The position numbers and the translations under genes were made by a program. DNA of 64,000 nucleotides from Bacteroidales bacterium (lineage in GTDB: Bacteria; Bacteroidota; Bacteroidia; Bacteroidales; P3): assembly GCA_017443265.1 (NCBI GenBank), contig JAFSOU010000092.1, positions 35,421 through 99,420 of the forward strand. The letters are read 5' to 3'. Positions 7,449 through 12,626 of the stretch are shown here, in pieces; the stretch's first letter is position 1; every line of letters starts with the position of its first letter. The notes under the pieces were generated by a model. It did no database searches and was not told the origin of the DNA. It saw only the letters and a program-made list of their open reading frames with translations.

Positions 7449-8972
7449 TTACACTTCAATTTGATTGATGACATCCAAAGCGTCTTGGCCCTGGTCGATG
7501 GCTTTCAGCACGTCAAAAATGCGGTCGCTCCAGCCGGCGATGAGATACACGTCGGGTTCCACCAGGCGCAGAGGAAGCTGTCCGTAGCCCGAAAGGTCGA
7601 AGAGGTACATCTTGGCTTCGGGGCACATCGCTTTGTATTTCTTCCACGATTTCTCGAAATGCTGGTCGCGTCCCGAGCTGTCCCACATCTGCATGTCGGT
7701 GAACATCATCACCTTGTCCATAGCCATTTTGTTGCTGATAAGCCAGTCGATGACTTTGTAGCCGTTGGTGCTGTAGCCCACCTGTCCGGCCATACTACGC
7801 AATTGCTGTGTGGCCATAAGGATGTTGTCGTTGGGCATGTTCACCACTTTCCAGCTGTCGCCGAAAATGCCGGCAACCACCTCTTTGCAGCGACTGCGCA
7901 ACAGCATCGAAAGCAGTAGTCCGATGTCGTAGTTCTGCACCGTGCTTCGTGCACTTACGGGAGTCCACATCGAGCCGCTCACATCCGATGCCAGAAGCAC
8001 ACGGGTGTTCTCGTCGAAACCCTCGATGTTGGCGGCGGAGCATTGCACTGCCGTCTCCAAGGCGTTCATCAGCATGGTGGTGTGTGCGGAGTTCACCTTC
8101 TCAATCTCGCGGTAAGCCGAAAGATAGCGGAAAGGCAGCTGTTTCGAAGTGTCCACCTGCTCGGCGTTCGACAGACGTGCGGCCACGTCCATCATCTGCG
8201 GCAGCGACACGTCGGACTGCAGCATGTTGCGGAGGTTGCGCATCAAAGCCATATAGCCGAGCTTGTGACTGTCGATAAGCTCCTCCCATTTGTCGCGGAA
8301 AGCCGCCTGCCGTTGCTCGTCGGACTCGAATTTCTGCTGGCCGAGGGCGGAGAGTTCCGTCTCCCATGTGTAGGGGATTTCCAACTCGCGGTTGGCGATT
8401 TTGTTGAAAAGCTGCTGCTGACGTTCGTCCTTGGCTTTGGGGTGGACCAGAAACAGCGCGTCGCGGAGTTTCACCTCGAGGCCGCTGCGGTCGTATTTGG
8501 CAAACTGGTACTCGTCGAAACGGTTGAACGCCCGTTGCAGTCCGTTCTGGATCTGTCGCGAGAGGCGGCCCAGTTTCTTGCGCGGGTCGGCCGAAGGGTT
8601 GCGCCACTGGTAGCACATCAGAAGCTCCATAATCTCGTCGGCGCGGAGCACGGTCTTCTCCACGGCGCGGGCCACAAGGTCGTCGCCGTTGTGGATTTTC
8701 GCAAGCTCCACCAAAAGCAGCAGCGGTATGCTACGAAGATTCATCCGGGTACGGGTGTAGACGGCCAGACGTGCCACAAACTCGGGCGACACCTTGCCTG
8801 TCAGTATGGCGATACGCTTCACACGCTCGTCGTCGCTCTCGTAAGTGGTATCGCTCAGCGACGCAGTGACCACGGCGGTGTAAAGCTCCAGCTCGGGCGT
8901 CATGGCGTAGGCCTTGGCTCCCTCGTAGTTGGTAAAAGTCTTTTCTCCTTTCAATTTCGAATTATAGTTCAT
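7449..8972 (-). CDS. Ro60 orthologue (TROVE domain plus vWA domain)
   Basis: 507 residues starting at ATG 8972 (MNYNSKLKGEKTF). An in-frame ATG at 9059 is rejected because the extra 29 codons lie inside Y-RNA 1. The first about 315 residues form the alpha-helical TROVE ring that binds Y RNA on the outside and loose RNA 3' ends in the cavity (YTRTRMNLRSIPLLLLVEL; LMRNLRNMLQSDV). The C-terminal vWA domain keeps the MIDAS motif DVSGS (D330, S332, S334) and MMFTDMQMW. Bacterial Ro60 (Rsr) works with Y RNAs and exonucleases in RNA quality control and stress recovery. Six Y-like RNAs lie directly upstream on the same strand and rtcB directly downstream. Confidence 0.95.
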   Translation of the reverse strand: MNYNSKLKGEKTFTNYEGAKAYAMTPELELYTAVVTASLSDTTYESDDERVKRIAILTGKVSPEFVARLAVYTRTRMNLRSIPLLLLVELAKIHNGDDLVARAVEKTVLRADEIMELLMCYQWRNPSADPRKKLGRLSRQIQNGLQRAFNRFDEYQFAKYDRSGLEVKLRDALFLVHPKAKDERQQQLFNKIANRELEIPYTWETELSALGQQKFESDEQRQAAFRDKWEELIDSHKLGYMALMRNLRNMLQSDVSLPQMMDVAARLSNAEQVDTSKQLPFRYLSAYREIEKVNSAHTTMLMNALETAVQCSAANIEGFDENTRVLLASDVSGSMWTPVSARSTVQNYDIGLLLSMLLRSRCKEVVAGIFGDSWKVVNMPNDNILMATQQLRSMAGQVGYSTNGYKVIDWLISNKMAMDKVMMFTDMQMWDSSGRDQHFEKSWKKYKAMCPEAKMYLFDLSGYGQLPLRLVEPDVYLIAGWSDRIFDVLKAIDQGQDALDVINQIEV

Positions 8973-9014
8973 CTTCGTAGTGTATTTATTTGTTTTACAA
9001 TAATTTTCTTTAAA

Positions 9015-9125
9015 AAAAACGGTGCGACTGGCGTTGAGAGTTCCTGTGTTTCCCGACACCCAGCCGGGCGCTCTTTAATATTAGCTATTGGATATGAAGT
9101 ATCTCTCAACTACGGCAACCGTTTT
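9015..9125 (-). ncRNA. Y-RNA-like RNA 1 (nearest to ro60)
   Basis: 111 nt on the minus strand. Outer helix AAAACGGT/ACCGTTTT (8 bp; 9125-9118 with 9022-9015), then the array's internal-loop motif UGCCGUAG (9117-9110) facing CGCCAGUCGC (9032-9023), then inner helix UUGAGAG/CUCUCAA (9109-9103 with 9039-9033). The 5' motif resembles the GNCGAAN(0-1)G Ro-binding signature of bacterial Y RNAs. The conserved AUACUUC follows the inner helix. The apical part holds short hairpins but no obvious T-arm. Eight U follow the outer helix, 40 bases before the ro60 start. Confidence 0.7.
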
Positions 9126-9126
9126 G

Positions 9127-9199
9127 TACGCTCGGTGGGATTCGAACCCACGACCACTGCATTAAAAGTGCAATACTCTGCCAGCTGAGCTACGGGCGT
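9127..9199 (-). tRNA. tRNA-Lys (TTT)-like RNA inside the Y-RNA array
   Basis: Full cloverleaf of 73 nt: acceptor ACGCCCG/CGAGCGT with a C-A mismatch at 5:68 and an unusual A1-U72 end, D-arm GCTC-AGCTGGCA-GAGT, anticodon loop CTTTTAA (TTT), T-arm GTGGG-TTCGAAT-CCCAC, discriminator A, no encoded CCA. It ends 1 base before Y-RNA 1 and starts 4 bases after Y-RNA 2. It could be a working tRNA-Lys used as a processing signal, or a mimic; the mismatch leaves this open. Confidence 0.75.
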
Positions 9200-9203
9200 A
9201 TTT

Positions 9204-9292
9204 GCAGAAGCGACTATCGGTAAACGGGCGGGGGTAAGTCAAAATTCCCCCTGACAGACGTGCGAAGTATCCGTTGTCCTACGGCATTCTGC
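9204..9292 (-). ncRNA. Y-RNA-like RNA 2
   Basis: 89 nt on the minus strand. Outer helix GCAGAA/TTCTGC (9292-9287 with 9209-9204), motif UGCCGUAG (9286-9279) facing CGAUAGUCGC (9219-9210), a weaker inner helix centred on AACGG/CCGUU, and AUACUUCGC after it (9270-9262). A GGGGG/CCCCC hairpin forms the apex. It lies between the Lys-like and Ser-like tRNAs with 4 and 7 bases of spacing. Confidence 0.68.
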
Positions 9293-9299
9293 GATTGTG

Positions 9300-9388
9300 C
9301 GGAGAGAGAGGGATTCGAACCCACGCATCAGGTTACCCCGATGAACAGATTAGCAATCTGCTGCAGTACCAGCTATGCTTATCTCTCC
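9300..9388 (-). tRNA. tRNA-Ser (GCT)-like RNA inside the Y-RNA array
   Basis: 89 nt with a long variable arm, as in tRNA-Ser. Acceptor GGAGAGA/TCTCTCC is perfect; anticodon stem-loop GCAGA-TTGCTAA-TCTGT gives anticodon GCT; variable arm CATC/GATG; T-arm GTGGG-TTCGAAT-CCCTC has one T-T mismatch; discriminator G. The D-stem is only 3 bp (GCA/TGC), though the loop keeps GG. It is 5 bases after Y-RNA 3 and 7 before Y-RNA 2. A functional tRNA-Ser is possible, but the weak D- and T-stems suggest a degenerating or specialised copy. Confidence 0.72.
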
Positions 9389-9393
9389 AAATT

Positions 9394-9527
9394 AAAAGCA
9401 AGGCGACAAGGCGGAAAGACCGCGCCGCAATTGCTCTACCCACTAAGCTACGTGGAAAACCACGGCCGGATTCGAACCGGCGACACTTTACAGACCGAAG
9501 TATGTCTTCCCTACGGCACTTGCTTTT
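9394..9527 (-). ncRNA. Y-RNA-like RNA 3 with circularly permuted tRNA core
   Basis: 134 nt. Outer helix AAAAGCAAG/CTTGCTTTT (9 bp), UGCCGUAG (9518-9511) facing GCCUUGUCGC (9412-9403), inner helix GGAAGAC/GUCUUUCC. The apical domain reads, 5' to 3': a variable-arm-like hairpin, a perfect T-arm GCCGG-UUCGAAU-CCGGC (9481-9465), a 5-bp acceptor-like hairpin CGUGG-UUUU-CCACG (9464-9451), UA at positions 8-9, then D-arm GCUU-AGUGGGUA-GAGC (9448-9433). This is a tRNA opened at the anticodon and closed at the acceptor end, the arrangement described for YrlA-type bacterial Y RNAs. The Ro-binding stem replaces the anticodon arm. Confidence 0.85.
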
Positions 9528-9532
9528 TAGTA

Positions 9533-9667
9533 AATGAGGCGACAATCGGGGAGGTTTTTCTGAACTACATCGGAAAACCGATGACTGGACTCGAACCAGT
9601 GACCTCAAGAATAATTTTCTTGCGTTCTTACCGGACTGCGAAGCATTCCTCCCCTACGGCACTCATT
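9533..9667 (-). ncRNA. Y-RNA-like RNA 4 with circularly permuted tRNA core
   Basis: 135 nt. Outer helix AATGAG/CTCATT, UGCCGUAG (9661-9654) facing CGAUUGUCGC (9548-9539), inner helix GGGAGG/CCUCCC, then AAUGCUUCGC. A variable-arm-like hairpin CAAGAA/UUCUUG is followed by a perfect T-arm ACUGG-UUCGAGU-CCAGU (9600-9584), a 6-bp acceptor-like hairpin CAUCGG-UUUU-CCGAUG (9583-9568), UA, and a short, degenerate D-arm without GG (9565-9554). Same plan as Y-RNA 3, with covarying stems and the same UUUU loop. Confidence 0.83.
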
Positions 9668-9681
9668 ATTATTCACTTCTA

Positions 9682-9864
9682 AAGGTAACGTATGTCGATA
9701 CGAAAAATCATGTCTGTCCAATTATGTAGGCACTGATGTTACGGTTGCTTAAAAAGCCTCGCATAGCACGTCCGAAACGATTGTCATCAGTGAACCTACA
9801 TCCAAAATCATAATTTGGTGTTTAATATGGCCGGAGATATCTTCCGCTACGACAACGTTACCTT
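9682..9864 (-). ncRNA. Y-RNA-like RNA 5 (long, divergent)
   Basis: 183 nt. Perfect 9-bp outer helix AAGGTAACG/CGTTACCTT (9864-9856 with 9690-9682), variant motif UGUCGUAG (9854-9847) facing a different sequence (UAUCGACAUA), inner helix of 8 bp with G-U pairs. The interior contains a long imperfect hairpin: 15 bp between 9724-9738 and 9785-9801 with a 2-base bulge. No T-arm is visible. Membership of the Y class rests on the outer helix, the 5' motif and its position in the array. Confidence 0.55.
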
Positions 9865-9873
9865 ATTTTATAA

Positions 9874-9974
9874 AGGCGGTGTGCGACAATCGCGAAGGCT
9901 CTATAAATACCCGTTGCGGGTTTTACCCCGCGGGTTCCGTAACGAAGAAATCCTCCACTACGGCAACGCCGCCT
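9874..9974 (-). ncRNA. Y-RNA-like RNA 6 (first of the array)
   Basis: 101 nt. Outer helix over 9974-9966 with 9882-9874 (8 of 9 positions paired), UGCCGUAG (9965-9958) facing CGAUUGUCGC (9892-9883), inner helix UGGAGG/CCUUCG with two G-U pairs, then AUUUCUUCG. Apex: hairpin ACCC-GCGGG/CCCGC-GGGU. No T-arm recognised. It is the promoter-proximal member of the array. Confidence 0.65.
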
Positions 9975-9995
9975 AAATTTTCTATCTCATTTTTT

Positions 9996-10035
9996 CAAAG
10001 AACTTTGTCTTTTTGTTTTCGACATTGCAAAATTA
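9996..10035 (-). promoter_or_regulatory. Putative promoter and palindrome upstream of the Y-RNA/ro60/rtcB unit
   Basis: A -7 box TAATTTTG (10035-10028) on the minus strand would start transcription near 10022, about 48 bases before Y-RNA 6. No good -33 box is seen. A perfect palindrome CAAAGAACTTTG (9996-10007) lies in the leader and could be an operator. Confidence 0.45.
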
Positions 10036-10130
10036 TAAAGGGGGTGCGCAATCTTTTTGCGCAGCATGAAAAATATTTGAAAATAATTTTTACTTCATTG
10101 TAAATAAATAAAATAAAAATGAAAATTTTT

Positions 10131-10187
10131 TCGTCACACCCCTAAAAAATCGTCATTTTTTCGTCAGAAAATCATCATTTTTCATCA
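10131..10187 (+). promoter_or_regulatory. Phased TC(G/A)TCA repeats upstream of the WYL gene
   Basis: Five TC(G/A)TCA copies start at 10131, 10150, 10161, 10172 and 10182. The last four are spaced 11, 11 and 10 bases, one helical turn each, directly upstream of the WYL promoter. This looks like an array of binding sites on one DNA face, most simply for the WYL regulator itself. Confidence 0.5.
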
Positions 10188-10195
10188 AAATTACG

Positions 10196-10203
10196 TATCT
10201 TTG
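10196..10203 (+). promoter_or_regulatory. -7 box of the WYL regulator gene
   Basis: TATCTTTG at 10196-10203; a start near 10210 gives a leader of about 140 bases that carries the GGGCGAAA repeats. Confidence 0.65.
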
Positions 10204-10215
10204 CACCACAAAAAC

Positions 10216-10309
10216 GGGCGAAATTTTGCCATGACATGAAATGGCGAAATATTTTTACCCTGAACGGGCGAAATTCTTTCACCCAAAACGGGCGAAAATT
10301 TTTTCGCCC
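10216..10309 (+). repeat. GGGCGAAA repeats in the WYL leader
   Basis: Four copies of (G)GGCGAAAT-like sequence start at 10216, 10243, 10266 and 10290. The last forms a perfect inverted repeat GGGCGAAA/TTTCGCCC (10290-10309) and the third an imperfect one (10266-10284). They may be operators or RNA hairpins acting on the leader. Confidence 0.55.
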
Positions 10310-10350
10310 CAACTATTAATTATTAACTATTAATTATTAACTGAAACGAA

Positions 10351-11379
10351 ATGCCTGCAAACCGCAACGCGCTGCTGCGCTACAAAACCATCGACCACTG
10401 CCTGTGCAACCGCTACCGCAAATGGACCCTCGACGACCTTATCGAGGCCTGTTCCGACGCACTCTATGAATACGAGGGCATACGCAAGGGCATCAGTCGT
10501 CGCACCATACAGCTCGACATACAGACTATGCGCAGCGACCGGCTCGGCTACAACGCACCAATAGTGGTGGTCGACAACAAATACTACACCTACGACGACC
10601 CCGATTACAGTATCCTACACAGTCCGCTCACGGAGCGCGATATGACTGAGCTCACCGAGGCTGTTGGAGTGATGAAACAGATGACGGTATTCCCCGCCAT
10701 GGCGGGCGTTTCCGACCTTGTGAGCCGTATGGAGGAGCAGGTGAGCATGGCGGCGGGCAACCGCGAGCCACTTATCCTTATGGAATGCAACGACCGCCTG
10801 CGCGGACTCGAATATGTGTCGGTGATTTACGACGCTCTGCGCAACCGCTGTGCGCAGCAGATGACCTACCAGTCGTTCAAAGCACAGCAGCCTACCACTT
10901 TCGTGTTCTACCCCTACGTGCTGAAAGAGTACAACAACCGCTGGTTTGTGCTCGGCAAACGCAAGTCGAAGTCGCGGTTTATGAGCATCCTTGCCCTCGA
11001 CCGCATCAAAGAGCTGCACACCCTGCCCGACGAGCCCTATTTCAAACCCAAGCAGTTCGACGCCGAGAAGTATTTCGCCGAGATGGTGGGCGTGAGCCGC
11101 AACGAGAACGACAAGCCGCAGACGGTGAAGTTCTGGGCTTCGCAGATGGACTCGCCCTATTTCGTCACCAAGCCCATCCATCACACGCAGGAGGTGGTGG
11201 AGCAGAACGAAGAAGGGGAGACGCTTTTCAGCATCGAAGTCATCATCAACCGCGAGTTGATGAGAGCCTTTCTCGGCTTCGGCCCCGGAGTGAAGGTGGT
11301 GGAACCCAAAGCCCTTGCCGCCTACATCAGAAAACGACATCAGGACGCCGCCGACGGGATACTGCGGAACTCGTCGTGA
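10351..11379 (+). CDS. WYL-domain transcriptional regulator divergent from the RNA-repair unit
   Basis: 342 residues: N-terminal winged helix-turn-helix (about 1-85; GISRRTIQLDIQTMR is the recognition region), WYL core at about 190-230 (TTFVFYPYVLKEYNNRWFVL) and a C-terminal WCX-like part ending RELMRAFLGFGPGVKVVEP. WYL domains sense nucleic-acid or nucleotide ligands and regulate defence and DNA/RNA-damage genes. Here it faces the Y-RNA/ro60/rtcB unit across a repeat-rich region, a position comparable to that of RtcR in proteobacterial repair operons; that it senses damaged RNA is inference. ATG at 10351 fits the family N-terminus. Confidence 0.88.
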   Translation: MPANRNALLRYKTIDHCLCNRYRKWTLDDLIEACSDALYEYEGIRKGISRRTIQLDIQTMRSDRLGYNAPIVVVDNKYYTYDDPDYSILHSPLTERDMTELTEAVGVMKQMTVFPAMAGVSDLVSRMEEQVSMAAGNREPLILMECNDRLRGLEYVSVIYDALRNRCAQQMTYQSFKAQQPTTFVFYPYVLKEYNNRWFVLGKRKSKSRFMSILALDRIKELHTLPDEPYFKPKQFDAEKYFAEMVGVSRNENDKPQTVKFWASQMDSPYFVTKPIHHTQEVVEQNEEGETLFSIEVIINRELMRAFLGFGPGVKVVEPKALAAYIRKRHQDAADGILRNSS

Positions 11380-11411
11380 TGGAGTGAAAACCTTTTCGGG
11401 GAAATGTATTT

Positions 11412-12287
11412 CTAATCCTCTTGCTCGTAATAGTACGAGTAGTCGATGCCTTTCATAAAAATCTCACGGTCGTCGATACGGTCGGTCATAGCACCTTGTA
11501 GCAACGACTTGATGGCGGTGGCATTGGTAGAGCTTTTCCGCATGGCTTCCAAGTAGTTCTTTTTGTCTATCATGCTCCAGTCCACACACTTTTTCAGACT
11601 TTTTTTGAAAATCAGGTCGAGCCAGATGCGGGTGGAGCGGCCGTTGCCTTCCATAAAGGGATGTGCCACGTTCATCTCCACATATTTGTCCACAATTTCG
11701 TCGAAAGAGTTTTCGGGCATACGCTCTATTATTTCGAGGTGCTGTTGCAGATATTCGGCACGACAGAAAAGTGTGCCGTCTTTCCAGATGGTGGTGGTGC
11801 GGATTTTTCCCGCAAAGTCGTACAGTCCGCCGAAGAGGTAGGCGTGGATCTGTTGCAGGCATTTCACAGTGCCGGGCTCCAAAGTGTCGAGCAGACCGCT
11901 TTCCACAAGGGTGTAGGCTTTTTTCTTGCTCTGTCCGTCGATGGAGTTGTCGCTGTAGATAAACCAGTCGAGGAAAGCGCTGGCGCGGTTGTTGGGATAG
12001 TTTTTGGCCAAGGTCTGCACGGCATCGGCGTCGAGGGCGTCGGCGGCACGCTGCTTGCCGTCGGGAGCTTGGAATTTGAAGTCGTGAGTGATACTCACGA
12101 GTTGAATTTTGTCTGATAATAGTTTTTTCTTGAGCCAACGCCAATAGTTACCTGCCTTTACATAGTCGTCCTCGTCGTTGATGGCACGGACTATGTCGGT
12201 GGCGGAGAACCACCACTTGCTGTGCTCCTCGTCCCAAACGGCACGCACCTCGCGGTTGTTGAAAAAGCGTATCGATTTCTTGCTCAT
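11412..12287 (-). CDS. Fic family protein with N-terminal Bro-N-like domain
   Basis: 291 residues. Residues about 5-110 look like a Bro-N/antirepressor-type domain (RFFNNREVRAVWDEEHSKWW, SATDIVRAI). Residues 120-291 are a Fic domain with the motif HPFMEGNGRSTR (H209 as catalytic base) and LFGGLYDFAGKIR upstream. Fic proteins move AMP or related groups onto protein hydroxyls. I do not see a clear (S/T)xxxE(G/N) inhibitory helix. Convergent with the WYL gene and with its own -7 box, so not clearly part of the repair operon. Bro-N/Fic proteins are common in Bacteroidetes accessory DNA. Confidence 0.88.
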   Translation of the reverse strand: MSKKSIRFFNNREVRAVWDEEHSKWWFSATDIVRAINDEDDYVKAGNYWRWLKKKLLSDKIQLVSITHDFKFQAPDGKQRAADALDADAVQTLAKNYPNNRASAFLDWFIYSDNSIDGQSKKKAYTLVESGLLDTLEPGTVKCLQQIHAYLFGGLYDFAGKIRTTTIWKDGTLFCRAEYLQQHLEIIERMPENSFDEIVDKYVEMNVAHPFMEGNGRSTRIWLDLIFKKSLKKCVDWSMIDKKNYLEAMRKSSTNATAIKSLLQGAMTDRIDDREIFMKGIDYSYYYEQED

Positions 12288-12320
12288 AACTTAACACCTG
12301 TTGTCAGGCTTTTAGAAATG

Positions 12321-12328
12321 CAAAGATA
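12321..12328 (-). promoter_or_regulatory. -7 box of the Fic gene
   Basis: TATCTTTG (12328-12321) on the minus strand, 34 bases before the ATG; no convincing -33 box. Nothing else is seen in 12330-12528. Confidence 0.5.
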
Positions 12329-12528
12329 CGAAAAATTTGTGAATAGTGAATCGTGATTGGTGATTTTTGCTGTTCAGTGATGAAGAAAGTGGGAAAATAT
12401 AGCTAATCGTTGATAGATTTAGTTCCTTAACTGCAAACTACAAACTAATTACTGCCCACTGACAACTAATAGTTTTTTCCCCCAACCACCCGCCTTTTTC
12501 GTTCTTTTCATGTATTTCGATGCCCCCT

Positions 12529-12562
12529 TTTGCCAAAATCTCAAAAAAAAACCTTACCTTTG
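12529..12562 (+). promoter_or_regulatory. Promoter of the Ig-like lipoprotein/ung pair
   Basis: TTTG (12529-12532), 22 bases, TACCTTTG (12555-12562). Confidence 0.5.
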
Positions 12563-12626
12563 AAAAACGAAACAAGCTGTTTTGCGGAGGTGAAAACTCT
12601 GTTAAGTGGTTTGTATACAATTTTTT

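Noticed and set aside
8973..9059. 29-codon N-terminal extension of Ro60
   Set aside because: The extra codons are Y-RNA 1 sequence, including its outer and inner helices; the family N-terminus begins at ATG 8972.
9260..9682. Overlapping open frames of 87-140 codons across the Y-RNA region
   Set aside because: They run through T-arms and stems of the RNAs and resemble no protein; such frames appear wherever tRNA genes are translated.
10131..10309. Possible CRISPR array from short repeats beside the WYL gene
   Set aside because: Repeats are only 6-12 bases with irregular spacing and no cas genes nearby; they fit operator sites better.
1..11379. RNase R as a member of the Ro60/RtcB repair set
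   Set aside because: Exonucleases do work with Ro60 in other bacteria, but this gene is separated from the island by a tRNA, a sigma factor and an ATPase, each with its own promoter or terminator.
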